From assembly GCA_902782145.1 (NCBI GenBank), contig CACZLZ010000003.1, positions 86,088 through 150,087 on the forward strand: DNA of 64,000 bases, in the 5' to 3' direction. The position numbers were made by a program, and so were the translations under genes. Each line of letters opens with the position of its first letter. The stretch's first letter is position 1. Below are positions 36,097-44,176 of the stretch, piece after piece. Source of the DNA: an uncultured Aeromonadales bacterium (GTDB lineage: Bacteria > Pseudomonadota > Gammaproteobacteria > Enterobacterales > Succinivibrionaceae). The notes beneath the pieces were generated by a model. It searched no databases, was not told the DNA's origin, and saw nothing but the letters and a program-made list of their open reading frames with translations.

Positions 36097-37526
36097 CGGG
36101 CCGCCTCCCCGGAAGTGAGTTCCCGGATCCGCGGGTAGTCCGTCTTGCCGGTGGGGGTCCGGGGGAGCTCATCCAGAAAGATCAGGCGCCGGGGCACCGC
36201 CACCGGCTCCGTGTACTGCCGGACAGCCTGGCGCAGTGCGACGGCAAACCGCCCCGGAGTCATGGAGTCCCGCAGTTCCCGTCCATGGGCCGAAAGCACA
36301 GCGCAGGCGGCGGTGATCTCCCGGCAGTCCGTGCTGCCGGACACCACGGCGGCATCACTGACCAGCCCGGTGCGGCACAGCGCCCGCTCCACACTGTCCA
36401 GGGAGATCAGCTTGTCCTCAATTTTCACAATCCGGCTCCGCCGGCCCAGGAGCCGGAAGCCGTCGGAGTGAAGCTCCACCAGATCCTCAGACCGGAACAC
36501 AGGGATCTCCCGCCCTGTGGCAGGATCCGTGAACACGGCGTTATGCTCCTCGCAGTGCCGGGAGTCCACGCACATATGCCCTGCAGGCAGCCCTCCCGCC
36601 AGTTCCCCGTCCTGCTCCGGCTCCAGCAGGAGCCGGGCGTCCGGGGCCATGTGCCACAGCTCAGTGCCCGTCTCCGGATGGCGCCAGGCCATGACCCCGG
36701 TCTCCGTACTCCCAAGGATCTCCAGCATGGGGGAGGCGAAATAGCCCCGGATCCGTTCCAGCAGCTCCGGAGGCAGCATGCCCCCGGCAGAGACGGCCAG
36801 GGCCAGGTCAATCCGGCCCGGACCCAGGCGGCGCATGAAGCTGGGGCTGGTGATCAGCACCGGATCCCGGTGGATCCGGGTAAGTCCCTCCAGTTCCTCC
36901 TGGTGGTTCACCCGTCGGTCCAGGAGGATCATCCCCGCCCACAGTGGAAAGATAAAGCGGAACATCAGACCGTAGGCATGGAACACCGGTACGGTGGAGC
37001 AGCACAGACGGCCCTCCAGGGAGATCCCGCCGGCAATGGCAGGAATGATCGCCGCCTCCCGGAGAAAGGAGCCCAGGCTCCGCACCACCGTTTTGGGTGT
37101 CCCGGTGGAGCCGGAGGTACACTGCAGAAGGGGCAGATCCTCCATGGACGTCCGAAACTCCGGGAATTCACCGCCTGCGCCGCACTCCTGGGTCATGATC
37201 ACGGGACAGCCGGCGCCGTCCAGGAAAGACGGCAGCGGATGATCCGCCAGCACCGCCCCGCTCTCCGGGAGCAGTCCCCGGGCGGCGCTGTCGGTGACCA
37301 GGCAGGGGACGCACCCCAGGCTCCAGACAGCCAGCAGGGAGGCGAGGATCTCAAAGCAGCTGTCCTGAAGCACCGGGATCAGCATGCCCGGCCGGCAGTG
37401 AGGCCCAAGGCGCCGCCGGAGAGCGGCGGCATGCTCCCATGCGTCCGCCGCCGTCAGCCTGCCCTCCGGACGCAGGAAGACCGCGCCCCGGAGCAGTTCT
37501 CCAAGCCCAGCCCATGCCCCGGTCAT
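36093..37526 (-). CDS. APE cluster AMP-dependent acyl/aryl ligase (ApeH-like)
   Basis: 477 residues of the ANL superfamily. A3 'CTSGSTGTPK' (136-145), A5 'GSTETG', and the C-terminal lysine in 'LPRTPTGKTDYPR'. In APE biosynthesis this enzyme activates the aromatic starter acid and loads an ACP. The two ACP genes are immediately upstream, overlapping by 4 bp. Confidence 0.88.
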   Translation of the reverse strand: MTGAWAGLGELLRGAVFLRPEGRLTAADAWEHAAALRRRLGPHCRPGMLIPVLQDSCFEILASLLAVWSLGCVPCLVTDSAARGLLPESGAVLADHPLPSFLDGAGCPVIMTQECGAGGEFPEFRTSMEDLPLLQCTSGSTGTPKTVVRSLGSFLREAAIIPAIAGGISLEGRLCCSTVPVFHAYGLMFRFIFPLWAGMILLDRRVNHQEELEGLTRIHRDPVLITSPSFMRRLGPGRIDLALAVSAGGMLPPELLERIRGYFASPMLEILGSTETGVMAWRHPETGTELWHMAPDARLLLEPEQDGELAGGLPAGHMCVDSRHCEEHNAVFTDPATGREIPVFRSEDLVELHSDGFRLLGRRSRIVKIEDKLISLDSVERALCRTGLVSDAAVVSGSTDCREITAACAVLSAHGRELRDSMTPGRFAVALRQAVRQYTEPVAVPRRLIFLDELPRTPTGKTDYPRIRELTSGEAAR

Positions 37527-37777
37527 TGGCCGCCGGCGCCCTTCTTGGAGATCACCACGCTCACCATGTCCCCCACGGTCTTCACCCCCCTAAAGTCTTC
37601 AGGGGTAAAGCGGCAGTCCAGGGTGCGCTGGAGCTCCACCACAATGTCCGTGGCGTCAATGGAGTCCAGATCCAGATCCGTCACCACGTTGGATCCCTCC
37701 TGGACCCGGTCCGGGGCAATGTCAAAGTTGGTCTCCATGATCCGCCTGATCTCCGCCAGGATCTCCTCACGAGTCAT
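37523..37777 (-). CDS. APE cluster acyl carrier protein (ApeF/ApeE-like)
   Basis: 84 residues. Phosphopantetheine site Ser39 in 'DLDLDSIDATD'. One of two adjacent, divergent ACPs; APE systems use two. Which is ApeE and which ApeF is not assigned. Confidence 0.88.
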   Translation of the reverse strand: MTREEILAEIRRIMETNFDIAPDRVQEGSNVVTDLDLDSIDATDIVVELQRTLDCRFTPEDFRGVKTVGDMVSVVISKKGAGGQ

Positions 37778-38052
37778 CTGCCGTCACTCCTGCCGTTTTC
37801 CTCAATGTAACGTGCCAGGGTGGCCACGGAATAGAAGTTCTTCCGCACCTCCTGGCTGTCCTCCTGCATGGGCACCCCGAAGCGGTTCTTCACTGCCAGC
37901 CCTAGCTCCAGGGCGTCAATGGAGTCAAGACCCAGACCTTCACTGAAAAGGGGCGCCTCCGTGTCAATGTCCTCCGCGGTGATATCCTCCAGATTCAGGG
38001 CCTCAACAATGGTCCGCTTCACCTCAAGGATCAGATCCTCACTCATACGCAT
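37774..38052 (-). CDS. APE cluster acyl carrier protein (second)
   Basis: 92 residues from ATG 38052 (an ATG two codons later is possible). Phosphopantetheine site Ser44 in 'GLGLDSIDALELGL'. Overlaps the other ACP gene by 4 bp and abuts the acyltransferase gene (TGA-ATG). Confidence 0.88.
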   Translation of the reverse strand: MRMSEDLILEVKRTIVEALNLEDITAEDIDTEAPLFSEGLGLDSIDALELGLAVKNRFGVPMQEDSQEVRKNFYSVATLARYIEENGRSDGR

Positions 38053-38883
38053 TCATCTCCGTTCCGCAGTGTTGAATTCATCATCCCGGCCGGCGGTGCC
38101 CCGCGCCTCCGTCCCGCCGTCTAGGGGTCCGTCCCCCAGGGCAGCAATGCAGACCCGCTCCATGTCGGCGGTGAGCCGCCGGGCCAGGATCCCGGGCCGG
38201 GCAGGATCCCCGTCATCCCGGGGACCGTATGACCGGGGATCCAGGACGCACACATGCCCCAGCTCCAGACGGGGCGTTCTGTCAGGAAGGCGCAGACTGA
38301 AGAAGCCGGATCCCAGGTAGCCCGGTGAGTCGCACCTGAGGCAGAGCACATGGACCGGAACATGGTGCCGGACCGCCACCTGGGCGGCTCCCCGGGTGAA
38401 TTTCAGCTCCCGTCCCCGGGACCGGGATCCCTCAGGGAAAATGAGGATGCTGTCCCCCTCCTCCAGGTGCCGGCCGCAGTCCCCCAGATCGTCACTGCTG
38501 ACATAGTCCAGGCTCCGGATGATCCGGCCCATGAAGCCGCCGGCCAGGCTGCTTTTGTAGACCACCGCAGTGTGCTCATCCATACAGGAGATCATCAGCA
38601 CATAGTCCAGGAGGGTGGGATGGTTGACAGCCACCACCGCACCCCGGATCCCGCCGATCAGATCCCCGTCCTGGATCCCGGAGCGCAGGACCCCGGTAAA
38701 CCCGAGGCAGGCAAGGAAAAGCCGGAACAGGCGCCGCACCAGGCGCCTGAGGCACAGCACCCTGGTCCGGGGGCGGCGGATCACCAGATGCAGCAGCGGG
38801 GCAACCACCGCCCCCAGCAGAACCGACACCAGGGAAAAGGCCGCAAAGGCCAGGAAGGTGGCTGCGATCCTCAGGATCCTCAT
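38053..38883 (-). CDS. APE cluster PlsC-type acyltransferase (ApeD-like)
   Basis: 276 residues. N-terminal membrane helix, acyltransferase motif I N-H-P-x3-D in 'AVNHPTLLDYV' and motif III 'FPEGSRSRG'. Transfers an acyl group in building the lipid anchor. A charged C-terminal tail of about 30 residues looks disordered. Confidence 0.85.
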   Translation of the reverse strand: MRILRIAATFLAFAAFSLVSVLLGAVVAPLLHLVIRRPRTRVLCLRRLVRRLFRLFLACLGFTGVLRSGIQDGDLIGGIRGAVVAVNHPTLLDYVLMISCMDEHTAVVYKSSLAGGFMGRIIRSLDYVSSDDLGDCGRHLEEGDSILIFPEGSRSRGRELKFTRGAAQVAVRHHVPVHVLCLRCDSPGYLGSGFFSLRLPDRTPRLELGHVCVLDPRSYGPRDDGDPARPGILARRLTADMERVCIAALGDGPLDGGTEARGTAGRDDEFNTAERR

Positions 38884-38919
38884 AGGGACACCGCCCCCGG
38901 CATGCCACGCGGCCGGATC

Positions 38920-39555
38920 TCAGTCAAGGATCAGTTCCCCCGCGCCCAGGCGGGCGGCCAGTACCGGCATGGTGGCGCCCCGGAGAAAATGATCCCCCAA
39001 TGTCAGGAGCCGTCCCAGTCCCCTACCCTCGGGAGCCAGCAGGAGCCCCAGGGCACCGGGACCGTGAAGATCCATTTCCACAGGGAAGTCCATCATGCTC
39101 TGGCGGCAGATATCCTCCTCGCCCAGCACAGTGAGCACCGTGCCGTCACCCCCGTCCCCGGCGGGCAGGAAGGACTCCAGCATGGCGGCCCGGACCGTTT
39201 CCGGTCCGCCGTTCAGGGCAGTGACCTCGCCCCGGAAGCCGGCGGTTATGGAGGCGATCCCCGCACTGGAGTTCTGCACCGATGCGGAGAACTCCGCCGG
39301 GGACAGATCCTCGCCGGCAAACAGGCTGCGCATGAGCTTCAGGCAGCGCAGCACCTCCCCGGAGTGGGAGGCGAAGATCAGCCGGGACGGCTGGCAGGAG
39401 TTCCGGGTCAGAAGCTCCAGGAAGGCCCCCACCGCCAGTTTGCCCGCCTGTCCCAGACGGCGGCGCTGCATGGGAGGGATCCTCCTCACCTCTTCACAGT
39501 CGGTCCCGGGATCCGGTGGCAGGTAGATCCAGTCAATCAGCTCAAGCTTCAGCAC
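38920..39555 (-). CDS. APE cluster degenerate ketosynthase / chain-length factor (ApeC-like)
   Basis: 211 residues. GTG 39555 chosen for the strong AGGAGG site 8 bp upstream. Corresponds to the N-terminal ketosynthase half (PF13723 type): 'RLIFASHSGEVLRCLKLM' and 'FSASVQNSSAGIASI', where the position of the nucleophile lacks Cys, and there is no His-His C-terminal half. In known systems such a protein pairs with the active ketosynthase as chain-length factor. First gene of the cluster; possible promoter only weak (TACAAT near 39630, minus strand). Confidence 0.78.
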   Translation of the reverse strand: MLKLELIDWIYLPPDPGTDCEEVRRIPPMQRRRLGQAGKLAVGAFLELLTRNSCQPSRLIFASHSGEVLRCLKLMRSLFAGEDLSPAEFSASVQNSSAGIASITAGFRGEVTALNGGPETVRAAMLESFLPAGDGGDGTVLTVLGEEDICRQSMMDFPVEMDLHGPGALGLLLAPEGRGLGRLLTLGDHFLRGATMPVLAARLGAGELILD

Positions 39556-39752
39556 GGAATTTTCCTCCTGGCAGGGAGGGACAATTCCCCGCCCGCAAAC
39601 GACCCAGCAGACAGACTGAACTGCTGATTGTAACACAGTGATCCCCCAGGAACAGAGCAGGATCTGCGCAAATTATGCGCACGCCACGGCACATTCCTCA
39701 CCGGGGAGAAGCTCCCACGCCGGATCGGCCGCACCCAAGGCCAGCCCCCACG

Positions 39753-42488
39753 TCAGTGGGCCTGCTCCCAGTTGTCCGCAATGCCGGTGCCCACCTCCAG
39801 GGGAACCCGGAGCTCACAGGCGCCTGACATGATCTCCGACACCCGGGCGGCATAGGCCTCCGCCAGATCCTCCCGGATCTCCAGGACCAGCTCGTCATGC
39901 ACCTGGAGCACCATGAAAGCGGAATCCCGGCTGGCCTCATCCTTCAGGAAACGGTGCACCCGGATCATGGCCGTCTGAATGATATCCGCCGCCGAGCCCT
40001 GCATGGGAGCGTTGGTGGCCACCCGGGAGGCAGCCCGGAACACGGAGTCCTGATCGGATCGGATGTCCCTGACGGGGATCCGCCGCCCGGTGACCGTCTC
40101 CACATAGCCCTTCTCCCGGGCACCGGCCACCACCTCCGTCAGGTATTCCCGGATCCGGCCGTAACGGGCGAAATAACCGTCGATGTACTTCTGGGCCAGC
40201 TTCTGATCGATCTTCAGCTGCCTTGCCAGGCCGAAGGCGCTCATGCCGTACAGGATCCCGAAATTCACCGCCTTGGCGCTGCGGCGCTGATCAGAGGTCA
40301 CCTGCTCAAAGGGGATCCCCAGGATCTCCGAGGCGGTGCGCCGGTGAATGTCTTCCCCCCGGAGGAAGGAGCCGATAAGGGCCTCATCCCCGCTGAGGTG
40401 GGCCAGAATGCGCAGCTCAATCTGGGAATAGTCCGCCGCCACGATCCTAAAGCCCTTCCGGGCGGCAAAGGCCCGGCGGATCCGCCGTCCCTCGGGGGTG
40501 CGGGCGGGAATGTTCTGCAGGTTGGGCCCGGAGGAGGACAGCCGCCCGGTGCTGGTGCCGTTAAGATGGAAGGTGGTGTGGATCCTGCCGGTGTCAGGAT
40601 TGATCATGTCCGGCAGGGCCGATGAGTAGGTGTTGATGAGCTTGGACAGTCCCCGGTGCTCCAGAATGTCCGCCGGCAGTTCATACATCTGCGCCAGATC
40701 GGAAAGCACCTCCTCGTTGGTGGAGTACTTGCCGGCCTTTATCCGGCGGGCCAGCGCCTGATCCTGGGGGATCATCTTCTGCTCCTCAAACAGCACGGAG
40801 GCCACCTGCTTGGGAGATCCGATGTTGAACCGCCGGCCGGCCAGCTCATAAATCCGGTCCTCAAGCTCCCCCAGGCGTCCGGCAAACTCCATGCTCACCT
40901 GGCGCAGATCTGCCACCGACACCCCCACACCCTGGTGCTCCATCTCCGCCAGCACCTCCGTCATGGGCAGGATCCGGGTGCGGTAGCGCTCCCCGAGATC
41001 CGGCTGGGATGCCATCCGCTCCTCATAGAGATCCTGCAGGCTCCGCAGCGCCGCCAGTTCCTCCCCGGCCAGCTCCGCAGCCTGCTCCGGGGGAACATCC
41101 TCCGGTGCCAGGCGGCTCCGGCCGGCTCCCAGGAGCTCCTGGAAGTCCCTGAGGGGCCGGTCCAGATCGGCGGCGGCCAGCTCCGGCAGGGAGTACTTGC
41201 CCCGGGAGGAATCCAGCATCCAGGCCTCCAGGGAGGGATCTCGGATATCCCCGGCCAGGGTGACCCCGATCCGGGCCAGGGCATGGATGGCGCACCCTGC
41301 ATCGTGGATCACCTTGACGGCATCCTCCCGGGCGGCAAACTCCCTGATGCAGGCGGCAGCTGCCGCCGCGTCCATCTGCCGATCCCCGCCGATGAAACTG
41401 TGGGCCAGGGGGACATAATAAGAAGAACGGTCCCGGAGGGCCAGGCCCAGGCCCAGGATCTGCTGGGACACCCGGTCCGGGCCGCTGCTGAAGATCCGGA
41501 TCACCCCATAGCGATCCTGGGAGGCACGGCGCATCACCTCTTCCAGCCGGGAGGGGTCATACACCGTCTCCAGAGGCGGGATCTCCTCTGTCTTTCCATC
41601 ATCTTCCCCCCGGGGCAGAGACTCGTACAGCGCCCTCAGGCCCGCATCCCGGTAAAGGCTGCCCAGGGCGCCGTAGTCCGGGGCATGCCACCGCAGCTCC
41701 GGCTCCGGCAGGGGCACCTGCACATCCAGGACGATGGTGGCCAGGCGGCGGGAAAGCCGGATATCCTCCAAGCATTCCCGGAACTTCCCCGGGAAGTTCC
41801 GGGCCCCCCGGAAGTTCAGGGATGCGGCCCGGTCCGGATCCCGGGCAATGTCCTCAATGCCCCCCAGGCTGTTGAGCACGGCGGCGGCGGTCTTGGGACC
41901 GGTGCCCGCCATGCCGGGAATGTTGTCGGCGGAATCCCCCACCAGGGCCAGGTAGTCAATCATCAGTTCTGGCGGGACGCCGTACTTGGCCGTGCCCGTC
42001 TCCCGGGTGATGAACTCCCCGGTCATGGTGTTCTCCAGGATCACATTGTCCCGCACCAGCTGGAAGAGATCCTTGTCCCCGGTCATGATGAGGACCCGCT
42101 GCCCCCGGTCAGCGGCGCTCACCGCATAGGTACCGATAACGTCATCCGCCTCCACGCCCTCCACGCTGATGACATCACATCCCATGGCCGCGGAGATCTC
42201 CCGGATCCGGGGGATCTGCACCCGCAGATCCTCATCCATGGGGCGGCGGTTGGCCTTATATTCCGGGAACAGCTGGTAACGGAAGCAGCGGACCGGCGCA
42301 TCAAAGATCATGACACAGGGGATCCCGGAGTGCTGTTCCCTGAGAGCCGTAAGCATCTTGGAGAAGATCATCACCGCACCCACCGGCTCATTTCGCTCGT
42401 TGCGGAAGTCCCGGCGCATGGAGGAATGGTAAGCCCTGAACATAAAAGAGGATCCGTCCACCAGGATCAGATCAGGAGAGAAATCCAT
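39753..42488 (-). CDS. polA: DNA polymerase I with intact 5' nuclease and polymerase domains
   Basis: 911 residues. 5' nuclease domain (1-290) has its acidic clusters ('LVDGSSF', 'VEADDVIGT', 'TGDKDLFQL', 'GDSADNIPG'). Polymerase domain (about 510-911) has motif A 'AADYSQIELR' (Asp686), the O-helix 'RRSAKAVNFGILYG' and motif C 'VHDE' (Asp865). The middle domain (about 300-490) keeps the fold, but all three proofreading motifs are degenerate: no D-x-E at residues 328-340, Gly where the ExoII Asp is expected (391-401), and no Y-x3-D at ExoIII (about 470-483). Start at ATG 42488 with GGGGG upstream. Confidence 0.95.
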   Translation of the reverse strand: MDFSPDLILVDGSSFMFRAYHSSMRRDFRNERNEPVGAVMIFSKMLTALREQHSGIPCVMIFDAPVRCFRYQLFPEYKANRRPMDEDLRVQIPRIREISAAMGCDVISVEGVEADDVIGTYAVSAADRGQRVLIMTGDKDLFQLVRDNVILENTMTGEFITRETGTAKYGVPPELMIDYLALVGDSADNIPGMAGTGPKTAAAVLNSLGGIEDIARDPDRAASLNFRGARNFPGKFRECLEDIRLSRRLATIVLDVQVPLPEPELRWHAPDYGALGSLYRDAGLRALYESLPRGEDDGKTEEIPPLETVYDPSRLEEVMRRASQDRYGVIRIFSSGPDRVSQQILGLGLALRDRSSYYVPLAHSFIGGDRQMDAAAAAACIREFAAREDAVKVIHDAGCAIHALARIGVTLAGDIRDPSLEAWMLDSSRGKYSLPELAAADLDRPLRDFQELLGAGRSRLAPEDVPPEQAAELAGEELAALRSLQDLYEERMASQPDLGERYRTRILPMTEVLAEMEHQGVGVSVADLRQVSMEFAGRLGELEDRIYELAGRRFNIGSPKQVASVLFEEQKMIPQDQALARRIKAGKYSTNEEVLSDLAQMYELPADILEHRGLSKLINTYSSALPDMINPDTGRIHTTFHLNGTSTGRLSSSGPNLQNIPARTPEGRRIRRAFAARKGFRIVAADYSQIELRILAHLSGDEALIGSFLRGEDIHRRTASEILGIPFEQVTSDQRRSAKAVNFGILYGMSAFGLARQLKIDQKLAQKYIDGYFARYGRIREYLTEVVAGAREKGYVETVTGRRIPVRDIRSDQDSVFRAASRVATNAPMQGSAADIIQTAMIRVHRFLKDEASRDSAFMVLQVHDELVLEIREDLAEAYAARVSEIMSGACELRVPLEVGTGIADNWEQAH

Positions 42489-42605
42489 AAAACCCCCAGG
42501 GCAGCCGGCGCCGCCTGCAAAACTCAGGAAAAGAACACCCGGAGAAGAGCCGGCCTGAGCCTCCGGGTTCCCCTCGGACCGCCCGGCTCTCCGGTGCCCG
42601 GAGTC

Positions 42606-42636
42606 ATGATAGCAGACCAGGGGGCAAGATTGTCAG
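42606..42636 (-). promoter_or_regulatory. Candidate promoter of polA
   Basis: Minus strand: CTGACA (42636-42631), 19-bp spacer, TATCAT (42611-42606) with a TGn extension. Spacing is long, so confidence is modest. Confidence 0.4.
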
Positions 42637-42907
42637 AAACACCAGGCAAAATGAACCCGGATCCGGAAACCGGATCCCGGGAGAGAACGATCCCCGCACA
42701 ACCCCGCCGGCCAGTCCCGGACACAGGAGACCGGTCATCTCCCCAAGCCCCGTCCCTGTCCAGACCATGTGCCGCCGGCGGAGAATGACGGCAGGTTTCA
42801 AAGCGGGCTCCAGAAGCCACCGGGCTCCCAGTTGCGCCTCCGGGGCGCGGATCCCGGGTATTTGCCCCGGAGACGACAAAATTCAGCCGGAAATAAGATC
42901 CTCATTT

Positions 42908-43511
42908 TGTGGATAATTTTGTGAAAACCATCTGATTAATCATGTGGACAAATTCTGATATGCGGTGCAAAGCACCCTAAAAAACCCAGTGCTGGCAACG
43001 CTCCGCGGCCTTTATGCACCCTGACCTCAATTGTTCATAAAAAAAGTACATTCTTTTCACCGGGGTGTCCGGGAAACCGACAGGGCCGCCGGGATCCGGC
43101 CCCGGACACCCCTCCGCCAGACGCCGCCGTCCCGGGTGCGCCGGTTGCGGATCAGGATGGCATGTCAGGAACTGTCACCTTCAGCATCCGGGTAGCACGG
43201 CCATGATCCCAAAGCGGCAACCGAGTGGTTCCTGGCACCACCCCCGGAAAAGACCGGGAAACTCCGGAACCCAGATCCGGCAGCGGATCCCCCGGTGAGC
43301 ACCGGGGCTGATTAATCACACCTATCACCCCGGCAGACCCCGGATCCGGCGCCGGTATGCGGCCGGGGATCTGTCCGGTTTGTGGTCAGCAGTCAGCAGA
43401 AAGGGGCCTGTTTGGCTGTTTTCTGCGCTGTTCTCTTGTGTTCGGCTGTGGATAACTTTGTGAACAAATCTCAATTAATCTCACCTCCTCCCGGGACAAA
43501 CATGTGGATAA
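42908..43511. other. Cluster of DnaA-box-like sites in the polA-spoT gap
   Basis: Perfect TGTGGATAA at 42908, 43447 and 43503. One-mismatch sites: TGTGGACAA (42943), TTATGCACC (43012), TGTTCATAA (43032), TGTGAACAA (43459). AT-rich patches (42890-42960, 43021-43055, 43440-43520) alternate with GC-rich DNA, and TGATTAATCA-like palindromes occur near 42932 and 43310. No gene is recognisable in 42489-44176. Gene content nearby (polA, rep, ilvC, spoT, engB) is close to oriC in E. coli. Origin, DnaA-titration site or DnaA-regulated promoters are all possible. Confidence 0.5.
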
Positions 43512-43730
43512 ATACGCAAAAATCCTTGTACGGCGGCACTTTGCAACCCTGACACAAGTCAGCAAATCCTTGTTAAACGGTGCAAAGCCTCTGCGGATTA
43601 ATCAGCACTGCCCTCCCGGGGCAGCCGTGAACGGCATGGGGTCCCGCCCCTGCAGCCGGAAGACACCATCTCCCAGGCTCTGCCACTGCCGCCACGTCCC
43701 CGACGCCCTTTCCCCTGCATTCCCTCCGCC

Positions 43731-43811
43731 CGGTGTCACCCGGCAACAACCAATCCCCCCTGCACGGTGTCACCCGGCAACAACCAATCCCCCCTGCACG
43801 GTGTCACCCGG
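43731..43811. repeat. 34-bp tandem repeat, 2.4 units
   Basis: Units start at 43731 and 43765, with a partial third at 43799. Unit ends: CGGTGTCACCCGGCAACAAC at the left, CCCCCCTGCA at the right; the two full copies are identical. Non-coding (34 is not divisible by three). Confidence 0.85.
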
Positions 43812-44060
43812 AAGAGCGCCGCAGATCCCATCTGCACACCGGAACGGGACTCATCCCCTCAGACAGCATCACATGAAATTCATACCACCCCCGCACCCCG
43901 GCGTTTTCAGGCCGCAGCAAACATGAGCGGCTTGAGACAGGAGAAGCAGTCCGCCGGCTGTTTTCAGTCACCGGCTCCATGGCGGAAAGCAGGCGCCAGG
44001 CTGCCAGTGCCGATCCCCAAAAACCGATTATGGGTACCGCCCACCGCCCCCGCGGCTGAA

Positions 44061-44089
44061 TTGCAAAGGATCCGGCTTTTGCCTATAAT
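44061..44089 (+). promoter_or_regulatory. Promoter of spoT
   Basis: TTGCAA (44061-44066), 17-bp spacer, perfect TATAAT (44084-44089); predicted leader of about 80 nt. Confidence 0.7.
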
Positions 44090-44176
44090 CAAGGTAGGTT
44101 TTTGCACGCAAAACCAGCGTGCGGGCCGGCACGACACCGCCCGACCGGAACAGGAACCACATCCTGCTAAAGCGCC

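Noticed and set aside
36285..37946. 553-codon open frame on the plus strand opposite the APE AMP-ligase and ACP genes
   Set aside because: Composition-driven shadow of high-GC genes; low-complexity Gly/Pro/His/Gln protein without motifs, no ribosome site, while the opposite strand has clear family motifs.
40656..42788. 710-codon plus-strand frame opposite polA
   Set aside because: polA is unmistakable on the other strand; the antisense frame has no recognisable domain.
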